Below are positions 44,062 through 51,841 of a stretch of 56,550 nt of DNA, piece after piece (the stretch's first letter is position 1; each line of letters begins with the position of its first letter). Made by a program: the position numbers and the translations under genes. Location: contig QIAM01000009.1 in the NCBI GenBank assembly GCA_003225555.1, positions 1-56,550 on the forward strand. Direction: 5' to 3'. Under the pieces are notes generated by a model. That model worked only from the letters and a program-made list of their open reading frames with translations. It was not told the origin of the DNA and did no database searches. Source of the DNA: Acidobacteriota bacterium. Lineage in GTDB: Bacteria; Acidobacteriota; Terriglobia; Terriglobales; Acidobacteriaceae.

Positions 44062-44307
44062 ATGCTTGACAAACTTACCGCCAGCGAAGCGCGGCAGAAT
44101 TTCTCCGATATTCTAAACCGTGCTGCGTTCGGGCGGGAGAGAGTGATCATTCATCGTGGAAAAAAGGCGGTGGCCGCAATCATCCCGATCGAAGACTACA
44201 ACTTTCTTGAGGAACTTGAGGATCGTATCGATGTTCAGGAAGCACGCAAACGGCTAAACGAGCCAACGATTCCCTGGTCAAAGGTAAAGAAGCAGCTGGG
44301 CCTGTAG
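44062..44307 (+). CDS. type II antitoxin, Phd/YefM family
   Basis: 81 aa. ATG at 44062 with GAGGGAG upstream. Phd/YefM N-terminus: TASEARQNFSDILNRAAFGR, then VIIHRGKKAVAAIIPIEDYN, the usual DNA-binding domain; the C-terminal ~25 residues would bind and neutralise the toxin. The toxin gene starts 16 nt downstream. Confidence 0.93.
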   Translation: MLDKLTASEARQNFSDILNRAAFGRERVIIHRGKKAVAAIIPIEDYNFLEELEDRIDVQEARKRLNEPTIPWSKVKKQLGL

Positions 44308-44323
44308 TTTCTCATCAGCGCCC

Positions 44324-44581
44324 ATGCGCTATGCTCTCGAATTCACGGCATCTGCGACCCGGGAGTTTCGGGACCTCGACAAGCAGCTTCAGCGGCGCAT
44401 CACCGAGAAAGTCACCGCGCTCTGCAAAGATCCGTTTCCGACGGGCAGCAAGAAACTCAAGGCACAACCTGACCATTTTCGGATTCGCATCGCCGACTAT
44501 CGCGTGATATACCGTGTCGACGGGAAGAGGGTGGTAATCGTTATTGTGCGGATCGGGCATCGGAGAGAAGTATACCGGTAG
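44324..44581 (+). CDS. type II toxin, RelE/ParE family
   Basis: 85 aa from ATG at 44324. RelE fold: ALEFTASATREFRDLDKQLQ, KLKAQPDHFRIRIADYRVIY and VVIVIVRIGHRREVY, with the basic residues of the RelE/YoeB-type mRNA-cleaving group. Whether it acts on ribosome-bound mRNA or on gyrase (ParE) cannot be decided. Pair lies between the E1 beta and E1 alpha genes on the opposite strand. Confidence 0.92.
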   Translation: MRYALEFTASATREFRDLDKQLQRRITEKVTALCKDPFPTGSKKLKAQPDHFRIRIADYRVIYRVDGKRVVIVIVRIGHRREVYR

Positions 44582-44619
44582 TGGGTTCGCGCCCGAGCCA
44601 GAAGATGTAGGACAACCTG

Positions 44620-44658
44620 CATTTCTTCCCAGATGGCTTCGAGGTAGGTGAGGAGCAT
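44620..44658 (-). pseudogene. second, partial copy of the E1 beta N-terminus
   Basis: On the minus strand ATG at 44658 reads MLLTYLEAIWEEM, against MQLTYLEAIRQGIWEEMDRD of the intact gene at 43974 (four residues deleted). The similarity then stops. It sits on the E1 alpha side of the toxin-antitoxin pair and suggests a duplication or a recombination event when the pair was inserted. Confidence 0.75.
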
Positions 44659-44684
44659 AGGTTAGGTTTCAAGGTTTCAAGGTC

Positions 44685-45002
44685 TCATGCTCGAACTGCA
44701 ACCCGCAGCGGTACCGACTCTAGCTCGCGCTTGACGAAGTTCCCGTGATGTTCGTCGCAGCCGTCTACACGGTGTGTGGCTACCCTTTCGTACCACCTCG
44801 TTACAAGTTCCCCGTTGCCGTCAGCGGCGAAATCAATGCATAGCGGTCCAGTGAACGCGCACTCAACCGCGCCCTTAATCCTGATGTCTACCCAGTGCCC
44901 TGGGAGGAGTTCCATGCCGCCCACGTTCAAGTCAGGATCAGCAAACAGCGCGCCTGAGGCCTTGAGGGATACGGGTGCAGTGCGTCGGCGTCCGGTGGGC
45001 AA
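44685..45002 (-). CDS. uncertain protein or gene relic
   Basis: 105-codon frame from TTG at 45002. Beta-sandwich-like: MELLPGHWVDIRIKGAVECA ... CIDFAADGNGELVTRWYERV. Composition is protein-like, but no SD. May be the C-terminal half of a protein whose N-terminal half lies inverted next to it (45003-45263). Confidence 0.3.
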   Translation of the reverse strand: MPTGRRRTAPVSLKASGALFADPDLNVGGMELLPGHWVDIRIKGAVECAFTGPLCIDFAADGNGELVTRWYERVATHRVDGCDEHHGNFVKRELESVPLRVAVRA

Positions 45003-45263
45003 GTGCCAAGCTTAGGTCTACGACCTCATAATGGGGCAATCGTCGCGTCGGTAGGGGAGAAACCGACAAAGGAAGATCTACGACTGAGCGTCGTCGGACT
45101 CGCCCCCAGCAGACTCCAGAGCGGCGCCACCTTTGAAGCTGTTATTCGCTTGACGAATGCCGGTAAGAGTTCTGTTCGCGTACCTTGGGAAGTCGACGGG
45201 GAGAAGGTCGTCCGGACAGCCTCCAATGGCACAGAGGAAGCGAGATGCCCGAGTTCACGATAG
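45003..45263 (+). pseudogene. uncertain gene relic, beta-sandwich-like
   Basis: Reads KEDLRLSVVGLAPSRLQSGA, then TFEAVIRLTNAGKSSVRVPW, a plausible Ig-like beta domain, and degenerates after TASNGTEE. No SD. 45264-45419 holds nothing clear except a frame continuing YEIGDFS-like sequence (EFTIGDFSCRG). Probably decaying DNA inserted in the dehydrogenase cluster. Confidence 0.3.
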
Positions 45264-45419
45264 GAGATTTTTCGTGCCGCGGAGGGGGAATGTGGTTTGT
45301 TTGGCACGCGCCACGAAGTCACAGTCAGGTCGCGTACTCACGCCTGCTGAGCTGCACAGAGGAGCAGAAGACCAAGCAGCACCAATGGAATCAATCGATT
45401 CCTCAAATCCCACCTCGCC

Positions 45420-46775
45420 TCACTTCAAATGCACAGCCGCTTCAGTTTCCTTGAACCTGGCGCTACCCTTCTTCACTTTCGGCATCCCATACTTCGGCTT
45501 GATCTCATGGCAGCCATCTTCGCAGAAGACACCGCCTTCGGCGGACTCCGGTGTAGGCATGGGTGAGTTCACGGCGATCTCGCGTTCGGCTTCGATCACC
45601 CGCTCGACGTCTGAAATCAATTCCGCATTTTCTTTCGCAGTGAGCCACTTCTTTTCCTTCACCAGATAATTCTCGAAGCGGGCGATGGGGTCGCGCTTTT
45701 TCCAGAACTCGAACATCGGCTTCGGGACGTACGCAGCCGCGTCGTGGATGGCGTGGCCTTTCATGCGCATCATCTTGCCTTCGATCAGGGTGGGGCCTTC
45801 TCCTCGGTGGGCGCGTTCGACGGCTTCGCGGGCGGCGTCGTAGACCTGGCAGGCGTCGGTGCCGTCGACGATCACGCCGGGAATGCCGTATCCGATGGCG
45901 CGTTCGGCGAGGTCTTTGCAGCGGTATTGCAATTCGGATGGCGTGGAGTAGGCCCAGAGATTGCTTTCGACGATTAGCACGAGGCCGAGATTCTGCACGG
46001 CGGCGAAGTTGATGCCTTCGTAGGTGACGCCGGTGGACTGGCCTCCGTCGCCGATGTAGGTCATGACGGCGACGTTGCGTCCCTGGAGGCGCGCGCCCAG
46101 CGCCACGCCGGAAAGCACGGGGATGAGATCGCCGAGCATGGAGATGGGCGAGACCATGTTGCGCTTTTCGATATCGCCGAAGTGCGAGGTGCCGTCGCGG
46201 CCGCGCGTGGGTGAATCGGCTTTGGCCATGTACTGCATCATGGTGTCGCTGGCTGCGAAACCGCGCACCAGCAGCGAGCCCTGGTTGCGGATCATGGGCG
46301 CGAACCAGTCGTCCTGATCGAGCGCGTAGGCGGAGGCGCAGGAGCAGGCTTCCTGGCCGAGTCCGAAATAAACTCCGCCGACCACCTTACCCTGCTTGTA
46401 GAGATTTTCGAGCGCGATCTCCATCTTCCGGTTGAGCAGCATGTAGCGGTAGATCTCGATGCATTGCTTTTTGTCGAGATATTTGGAGTCGCGGATTGGA
46501 GGGACTGGGGCGTTCAGGTCTCCTTGGACATCGTAGTGGACGTGTTCGGTGCCGTCTTTGTCTTTTTCGACTGCTTGGCGAACGGTTAGATCGGGACGCT
46601 CGAGGCGGTAGTCGGGAATGGAGTAGGTGCGGAGATCCTGGCTGGGAGAGCCTGTCGAGCTTCGCTCGACCGAACGGCCAAGGGCGGCCGTTCCCACACG
46701 AGCATGGATGGCGCCCGATCCGTTGCGTGAACGGCCGTTGGGGCTGTGCTTGGACTTCTTTTTCTTGATCGCCAT
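45420..46775 (-). CDS. 2-oxoacid dehydrogenase E1 component, alpha subunit
   Basis: 451 aa from ATG at 46775. Core (about 90-450) is a normal E1 alpha: RYMLLNRKMEIALENLYKQG, GQEACSCASAYAL, the TPP motif from YIGDGGQSTG to VESNLWAYSTP, and KMMRMKGHAIHDAAAY. The first ~90 residues are an extra basic/linker segment; residues 26-41 (RVGTAALGRSVERSST) are encoded by a palindromic repeat (46653-46700) that elsewhere is intergenic. The repeat is in frame, so the protein is probably functional with an added loop at its N-terminus. Works with E1 beta and lpdA. Confidence 0.95.
   Translation of the reverse strand: MAIKKKKSKHSPNGRSRNGSGAIHARVGTAALGRSVERSSTGSPSQDLRTYSIPDYRLERPDLTVRQAVEKDKDGTEHVHYDVQGDLNAPVPPIRDSKYLDKKQCIEIYRYMLLNRKMEIALENLYKQGKVVGGVYFGLGQEACSCASAYALDQDDWFAPMIRNQGSLLVRGFAASDTMMQYMAKADSPTRGRDGTSHFGDIEKRNMVSPISMLGDLIPVLSGVALGARLQGRNVAVMTYIGDGGQSTGVTYEGINFAAVQNLGLVLIVESNLWAYSTPSELQYRCKDLAERAIGYGIPGVIVDGTDACQVYDAAREAVERAHRGEGPTLIEGKMMRMKGHAIHDAAAYVPKPMFEFWKKRDPIARFENYLVKEKKWLTAKENAELISDVERVIEAEREIAVNSPMPTPESAEGGVFCEDGCHEIKPKYGMPKVKKGSARFKETEAAVHLK
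46653..46700 (-). repeat. composite palindromic repeat inside the E1 alpha gene
   Basis: TCGAGCTTCGCTCGA followed by GAACGGCCAAGGGCGGCCGT and TCCCACACG. The stem GAACGGCC/GGCCGTTC replaces GGACAGCC/GGCTGTCC of the intergenic copy at 42898: pairing is kept although the bases changed. Confidence 0.85.
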
Positions 46776-46868
46776 GTGATGGCGCCGCGAGAGCGCGATG
46801 CATTGATGGTATCGCGAGAGTGGGGGGAAGGGCTAGGTGGACTGCGGCAGGGGGATGCCACCGCGAAC

Positions 46869-46921
46869 CGCGAGGGCAGGATGCGCCCGCGACAGCCGGC
46901 GGGATGCCGGCGCTACGCCCA
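46869..46921 (-). repeat. double palindromic repeat at the lipB 3' end
   Basis: Two hairpins: CGCGAGGGC-AGGAT-GCGCCCGCG and GCCGGC-GGGAT-GCCGGC, followed by GCTACGCCCACG. The lipB stop codon (46913-46915) is formed by the CTA of GCTACGCC. Confidence 0.7.
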
Positions 46922-47833
46922 CGTCGTGTCGTCTTCTTTGTGCAATTTGCGAAATTCTGCGGGGCGCTGCGCCGGGACTCCAACTTTGTGGCCGAGCAGG
47001 GCCTCCAGGGTTTCGACCCAGAGCATCTGGCTGGAGAAGATGGTGCCGAAGTTGCGGGAGATGGATTCGGCGACTGCGTTGAGTTCGAGTTCTCTTCCAA
47101 GTTCTTGCTGCATGGAGGTCACGGGTTTTGCCATGATCCCGCAGGGGACGATCAAGTTGAAGTAGCTGAGGTCGGTGTTCACGTTGAGGGCGAATCCGTG
47201 GGAGGTTACGAAGCGGGAGATGTGGACGCCGATGGCGGCGATTTTGGCTTCCGAGCGACCCTCAGCGGCTAAAGCCGATTCTTCATTCGGACTTATGTCG
47301 GCACGACTGAAGTCGGGCCCTTCCCGGTCATTCTCGAGCTTGCTCGCTTCGCTTCGCTGGACAGCCGAGGCGGCTGTCTCTATGTGAGCATCGTTGCTCT
47401 CGACTTCCGTCCAGACGCCCGTTAGGCCCGGTAGTCGCTTGGTCGGGATTGCGAAGTCGGCGCAGGTGCGGATCAGGACTTCTTCCAGGCGGCGGACGAA
47501 TTCTACTGCGCCTAGCGTCTTGCGTTTGCCGTCTGGGGTGGCGTGGCCGCTGAGATCGAAGATGGGATAGCCGACTAACTGGCCGGGACCGTGGAAGGTG
47601 ACGTCGCCGCCGCGGTCACATTCGAAGAGTTCGACGCCGCGCTGGGTGAGGAGTTCGGGCGATGCTATTACGTTGGCGGCTTTCGCGTTGCGACCTAGGG
47701 TGATGACGGACTTGTGTTCGAGCAGGAGGAGGACGTCGCCGATCTTTTCTTCTTTGCGCAGGTCGACTAGCTGCTCTTGCAGGTGGAGGCCTGTGGCGTA
47801 ATCGACGGTGCCGAGTTGGATGACGGAGATCAA
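46913..47833 (-). CDS. lipB: lipoyl(octanoyl) transferase LipB with internal repeat-derived insertion
   Basis: 306 aa from ATG at 47833; the family is usually ~210-250. Transfers octanoyl from ACP to lipoyl domains, here presumably the E2 partner of the neighbouring dehydrogenase. Motifs: LLEHKSVITLGRNA, RGGDVTFHGPGQLVGYPI, KIAAIGVHISRFVTSHGFAL, and the catalytic Cys/Lys box VPCGIMAKPVTS. Residues ~144-195, between GVWTE and KIAAIG, are not family sequence; they are encoded by palindromic repeats (47261-47388) in frame. The insert lies in a loop between strands and may be tolerated. Confidence 0.93.
   Translation of the reverse strand: MISVIQLGTVDYATGLHLQEQLVDLRKEEKIGDVLLLLEHKSVITLGRNAKAANVIASPELLTQRGVELFECDRGGDVTFHGPGQLVGYPIFDLSGHATPDGKRKTLGAVEFVRRLEEVLIRTCADFAIPTKRLPGLTGVWTEVESNDAHIETAASAVQRSEASKLENDREGPDFSRADISPNEESALAAEGRSEAKIAAIGVHISRFVTSHGFALNVNTDLSYFNLIVPCGIMAKPVTSMQQELGRELELNAVAESISRNFGTIFSSQMLWVETLEALLGHKVGVPAQRPAEFRKLHKEDDTTWA
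47261..47388 (-). repeat. palindromic repeats inside lipB
   Basis: Two units. 47261-47324 holds CGGCTAAAGCCG and CGGCACGACTGAAGTCGGGC. 47332-47388 holds a CGAGCTTGCTCG hairpin and GGACAGCCGAGGCGGCTGTC, related to the repeats at 42898 and 46653. Total length keeps the lipB frame. Confidence 0.8.
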
Positions 47834-47925
47834 AGTCTTTTCGCCACAGATCTACACGGATCAAAACCGAAATCCTTCCCCACAGAGCACACAGAGGGCA
47901 CAGAGGAATTGCATTGGTCCTTCCC

Positions 47926-47952
47926 CTTCGACTGGTTCAGGGTCAGGATGAC
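47926..47952 (+). repeat. CTTCGACT...TCAGGATGACA repeat, short form
   Basis: CTTCGACTGGTTCAGGG then TCAGGATGACA. The same ends enclose a longer insert at 49531-49590. Lies in the lpdA-lipB gap with two CACAGAG-type runs. Confidence 0.6.
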
Positions 47953-48000
47953 AAGAGTGGTCTTATCCGTGACCATCCGTGGAGTCCGTAGCCATGAAGT

Positions 48001-49431
48001 TCAGGCATTGATCGCAATTCCGTACACACTGTTTGATGCGTCCAGCATGGCCTCAGCCAGCGTCGGGTGAGCGTGGATGGTCCACATCAAATCTTCGACT
48101 GTCGCTTCTAGTTCCATGGCAGTGACGGCTTCGGCGATCAGTTCCGTTGCCTGCGGGCCGATGATGTGGACCCCGAGAATCTCGCCGTAGTCGGCGTCGG
48201 AGACAATTTTAATGAAGCCTTCGTGCTGGCCGACGATCGATGCACGCGAATTGGCGGTGAAGGGGAACGTGCCGACCTTCACGTTGTATCCGGCTTCGCG
48301 AGCTTTGGCTTCGGTGAGCCCTACGCTGCCGATTTCGGGATGGCAATACGTCGCACCGGGAATGTGTTCCGGGTTGATCGGCTTGCCGGGCTTGCCGGCA
48401 ATTTTCGCCACCGCGACGATCGCTTCCATGGAGCCTACGTGCGCCAGTTGCGGCGTGCCGAGCACGATGTCGCCGACGGCGTAGACTCCGGGCTCGGAGG
48501 TTTGCATCCATGAATCAGTTTTGATGAACCCGCGGTCGGGCTTGATCTTTGTACGCTCCAGGCCAATATTGTCGGTACGCGGTTTGCGACCAACGGCGAT
48601 CAGGATCTTGTCCGCTTCGATCTTCTGCTGTTTGCCGTCGACGGTGATGGTGACAGCGATTCCTGCTTTCGTTTTGTCGACCTTGTCGACCTTTGCGCTG
48701 GTGTGGAAGTTGATGCCGCGCTTGCGGAAGACGCGAGCGAGTTCCTTGGAAACTTCTTCGTCCTCAATGGGAACTAAACGCGGCAGCATTTCGATGAGCG
48801 TGACTTCGGTATCGAACGAGCGATAGATCGAGGCGAACTCGACCCCGACCGCACCAGCGCCAACAATGACAATCGACTTTGGAATTTCTTTCAGGCTGAG
48901 GATTTCGATGTTCGTCAAGACGCGGTCGTTGGCTTCGAGGCCCGGCAACATGCGAGCCTCGGAGCCAGTGGCGAGGATCACGTTCTTTGCCTGGAGATGA
49001 GTCGCCTTGCCATCGTTCGTGACTTCGACGGTGTGTATGCCGTTCTGCGCCGAGCCCGTGAGCTTGCCGTAGCCCTTCACGGTCTCGACCTTATTTTTCT
49101 TCATCAAGAATTCGAGGCCCTTTGCGTGCTTGGCGACGATCTTTCGCTTGCGCTCCTGAATCGCGCTCCAGTTCAGTTTGCGCGCGTCCACACCTTCGAT
49201 GCCGAATTCCTTGGCGTCCTTCAGGTGGTCCCAGAGTTCGGCATTGAACAGCAGTGCCTTGGTCGGAATACAGCCGACGTGCAGGCAGGTGCCGCCGAGG
49301 AAGCCGTCTTTTTCGATGAGTGCGGTCTTGAGGCCCCACTGGCCAGCGCGGATGGCGGCCGTGTATCCGGCGGGGCCACTGCCGATGATGGCTATGTCGT
49401 ATGTGGTTTCGGGCAAAGTTGTGATCCTCAC
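48001..49431 (-). CDS. lpdA: dihydrolipoyl dehydrogenase (E3)
   Basis: 476 aa from ATG at 49431. FAD-binding IIGSGPAGYTAAIRAGQWG, redox disulfide GGTCLHVGCIPTKALL, NAD-binding IVIVGAGAVGVEFASIYRSF, second FAD motif GVYAVGDIVLG, and the C-terminal His-Glu pair in TIHAHPTLAEAML. All functional residues are intact. It reoxidises dihydrolipoyl-E2 of the 2-oxoacid dehydrogenase encoded downstream (E1 alpha/beta). First gene of the lpdA-lipB-E1 alpha-E1 beta run, with gaps of ~140-170 nt that contain repeats. Confidence 0.97.
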   Translation of the reverse strand: MRITTLPETTYDIAIIGSGPAGYTAAIRAGQWGLKTALIEKDGFLGGTCLHVGCIPTKALLFNAELWDHLKDAKEFGIEGVDARKLNWSAIQERKRKIVAKHAKGLEFLMKKNKVETVKGYGKLTGSAQNGIHTVEVTNDGKATHLQAKNVILATGSEARMLPGLEANDRVLTNIEILSLKEIPKSIVIVGAGAVGVEFASIYRSFDTEVTLIEMLPRLVPIEDEEVSKELARVFRKRGINFHTSAKVDKVDKTKAGIAVTITVDGKQQKIEADKILIAVGRKPRTDNIGLERTKIKPDRGFIKTDSWMQTSEPGVYAVGDIVLGTPQLAHVGSMEAIVAVAKIAGKPGKPINPEHIPGATYCHPEIGSVGLTEAKAREAGYNVKVGTFPFTANSRASIVGQHEGFIKIVSDADYGEILGVHIIGPQATELIAEAVTAMELEATVEDLMWTIHAHPTLAEAMLDASNSVYGIAINA

Positions 49432-49530
49432 TAGGAATGGATGACTTTGGGCAAACGAATGATTCTAGAACAGGGCGGTGGGAGGGGCCAAACAGCGGAA
49501 GTGGAGAGCATTGGTCTGGGAAACTTAGGG

Positions 49531-49590
49531 ATCCTTCGACTGCGCAGCAGCTTCGCTGTTCGCGAAACTGCTACTCCGCTCAGGATGACA
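49531..49590 (+). repeat. CTTCGACT...TCAGGATGACA repeat, long form
   Basis: ATCCTTCGACTGCGCAGCAG ... CTACTCCGCTCAGGATGACA with an inner hairpin (GCAGCTTCGC / GCGAAACTGC). Shares both ends with the shorter copy at 47926. Lies between rpsA and lpdA and could fold at the rpsA transcript end. Confidence 0.65.
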
Positions 49591-49613
49591 GGTGGGTGGG
49601 TGGGGCCGGAGCT

Positions 49614-51440
49614 TCAGTTGCCTTCGTTGCTGGCGCGCTTCCAGTTGATGAGCTCGCCGATGGTTGAACTGGTGCTCGAAACCGGCTGCTTGTAGGCTTC
49701 TACTTCCGAGCGTGAGGCTTCTTCGCCGACGGCGCGAATGCTGAGTCCGACTTTTTTCTCTTCGGGACTCATCTTGATGATTTTGAATTCGTGCTCGACT
49801 CCGGGCTCAAGATGAAGAGGCTGGCCGTTGCCGTCCAATGCTTCCGACTTGTGGCACAAACCTTCAACGCCTTCGGCAATTTCCACGAACGCGCCAAAAG
49901 CTGCTACCCGCAGGACTTTGCCGTGAACTACATCGCCAATGTGGTGAGTCTGGAAGAATGACTCCCACACATCGGGCTGGAGCTGCTTCACGCCTAACGA
50001 CAAGCGCCGCTTATCGGGTTCGATCGCCAGCACGATTGCCTTCACGCGGTCGCCCTTCTTCAGGACTTCGGAAGGATGCTTCACGCGCTTGGTCCAGCTC
50101 AGGTTGCTGACGTGCACCAAGCCGTCGATGCCATCTTCGATTTCGATGAAGGCTCCGAAGTCGGTGAGGTTGCGGACACGGCCTTCCACGGTCATGCCGA
50201 CAGGGAATTTCTCGTGCAGCGAGTCCCAGGGATTGGCCGCCAGTTGCCGCATGCCGAGTGAAATGCGGCGCTCGCCGGGATTCACGTTGAGCACCACGCA
50301 CTCGACGTGATCGCCAACATTGACCAGCTTCGAGGGATGCTTCATGCGCTTGGACCACGTCATCTCACTGACATGGACCAGCCCTTCGATTCCTTGCTCG
50401 AGTTCCACGAACGCGCCGTAGTCGGTCACGCTGATCACGCGCCCGGAAACGTGCGCCCCTACGGGATAACGGTGCTCTGCGTCGAGCCACGGATCAGGCG
50501 TGAGCTGCTTGAATCCTAGTGAGACGCGCTGCTTCTCTTTGTCGTATTTGAGAACTTTGACCTGAATCTGATCGCCGACGTTGACCAAGTCTTTGGGATG
50601 AGTCAGACGTCCCCAGGACATGTCCGTAATATGCAGCAGACCGTCGAGTCCGCCCAAGTCAACGAATGCTCCGTACTCGGTTAGATTCTTGACCACTCCG
50701 GTGAGAATTGAACCTTCTTCGAGATGCTCGAGGGTCTTCGAGCGCTTTTCGCTCTGCTCGCCTTCCAGCAACTCCTTGCGCGAGACGACGATGTTGCCGC
50801 GCTTCTTGTTGAGCTTGATGATGGCGACTTCAATGGTCTGACCCTTCATGCCATCGAGATTGCGGATGGGACGCAGGTCGACTTGCGAGCCTGGCAGGAA
50901 GGCGCGGGCGCCCCTGATATCGACCGTGAGACCGCCCTTGATGCGATCGATGACGACGGCCTTGATTGGCTTCTTCTCGTGGTGGGCTTTCTCAATTTCG
51001 TCCCAGGCATGGATGCGTTGCGCCTTCTGGTGCGAGAGGTTGATGTAGCCTTCCTCGGCTTCGCCCTTGTCGCGCATTACGTCGATTTCGTCGCCGGGCT
51101 TGAACTTGGGATTGCCTTCGTGGTCGAGAACCTCCGAAAGTGCCAGCATGCCTTCCGACTTGGCGCCGATGTCGACGACCACGTGGGTGCCCGTCAGCTT
51201 GAGCACGGTGCCTTTGATCACGCGATCTTCGCTGACGGCTTCTTCGGCTTCCGTGGTGAAGGTTTCGAGCGCGGAGGCAAAGTCTTCGCCGGCGCCGGAG
51301 GGCTTCTCATCCGCGTGAGCTGGAGCTGTTGCGTGCTGGTCGGAAGTAGCGACGTGCTGCTCGGTCGTCGCTGGCTCGGGTTCGGAAACGATAGTGGTGG
51401 AGTCGGAGTTGTGAGCGGTGGTGTCGTCGAACAAGGTCAT
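49614..51440 (-). CDS. rpsA: 30S ribosomal protein S1
   Basis: 608 aa from ATG at 51440. An acidic, low-complexity N-terminal extension (~70 residues) is followed by six S1 RNA-binding domains at about 74-140, 158-225, 243-311, 328-398, 415-485 and 502-575. The last four show the repeated 'G.V..LT.YGAFV.L..G..GL.H' core. Domains 1-2 are the divergent ribosome-binding pair. Brings mRNA to the 30S subunit. A good sigma-70 promoter lies ~160 nt upstream. Confidence 0.97.
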   Translation of the reverse strand: MTLFDDTTAHNSDSTTIVSEPEPATTEQHVATSDQHATAPAHADEKPSGAGEDFASALETFTTEAEEAVSEDRVIKGTVLKLTGTHVVVDIGAKSEGMLALSEVLDHEGNPKFKPGDEIDVMRDKGEAEEGYINLSHQKAQRIHAWDEIEKAHHEKKPIKAVVIDRIKGGLTVDIRGARAFLPGSQVDLRPIRNLDGMKGQTIEVAIIKLNKKRGNIVVSRKELLEGEQSEKRSKTLEHLEEGSILTGVVKNLTEYGAFVDLGGLDGLLHITDMSWGRLTHPKDLVNVGDQIQVKVLKYDKEKQRVSLGFKQLTPDPWLDAEHRYPVGAHVSGRVISVTDYGAFVELEQGIEGLVHVSEMTWSKRMKHPSKLVNVGDHVECVVLNVNPGERRISLGMRQLAANPWDSLHEKFPVGMTVEGRVRNLTDFGAFIEIEDGIDGLVHVSNLSWTKRVKHPSEVLKKGDRVKAIVLAIEPDKRRLSLGVKQLQPDVWESFFQTHHIGDVVHGKVLRVAAFGAFVEIAEGVEGLCHKSEALDGNGQPLHLEPGVEHEFKIIKMSPEEKKVGLSIRAVGEEASRSEVEAYKQPVSSTSSTIGELINWKRASNEGN

Positions 51441-51604
51441 GCCTCTCTACTGAGCCTCGCACTCGGTGCGGGGGATGCGGGATCTGCGGCGGACTGCTGG
51501 AGTGAGTCGTTAGGTTGTGTTTGGCCCACCCTGGCGAGTGGACTTGTGACAATCCCAGCTGCCGGACGTTTTACAGAGAACCCGCGTCCAAAGGGAACTC
51601 TTCG

Positions 51605-51634
51605 ACTATAGCAACCGCTTCCGAACAGTGTCAA
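51605..51634 (-). promoter_or_regulatory. sigma-70 promoter of rpsA
   Basis: Minus strand: TTGACA (51634-51629), 18-nt spacer, TATAGT (51610-51605). Start about 51598, leader ~158 nt. In the rest of the 51441-51841 gap I see no gene; a promoter for the divergent PAP2 gene must lie here but is not clear. Confidence 0.65.
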
Positions 51635-51841
51635 ACGCAATTCGGGATTGCAGTGAACTCTTTTTTTCATTGCATACGGTGAGCTTGATCCGAGTGCGTC
51701 AATCGGACCCGGAATTCCTGTGAGACGTCCGAAATCGAAGATTTGACGAGGTTTTGCCGCCAACTCTTTCTTCATATCCGCCTTCTAAAGATCGCCTTAT
51801 TCATCCGGGCGTAACATTACCGGCTTCGCGGGAGTTCATCT

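Noticed and set aside
51437..51775. 112-codon minus-strand frame upstream of rpsA
   Set aside because: Overlaps the rpsA promoter (51605-51634) and leader, and the start of rpsA; no SD.
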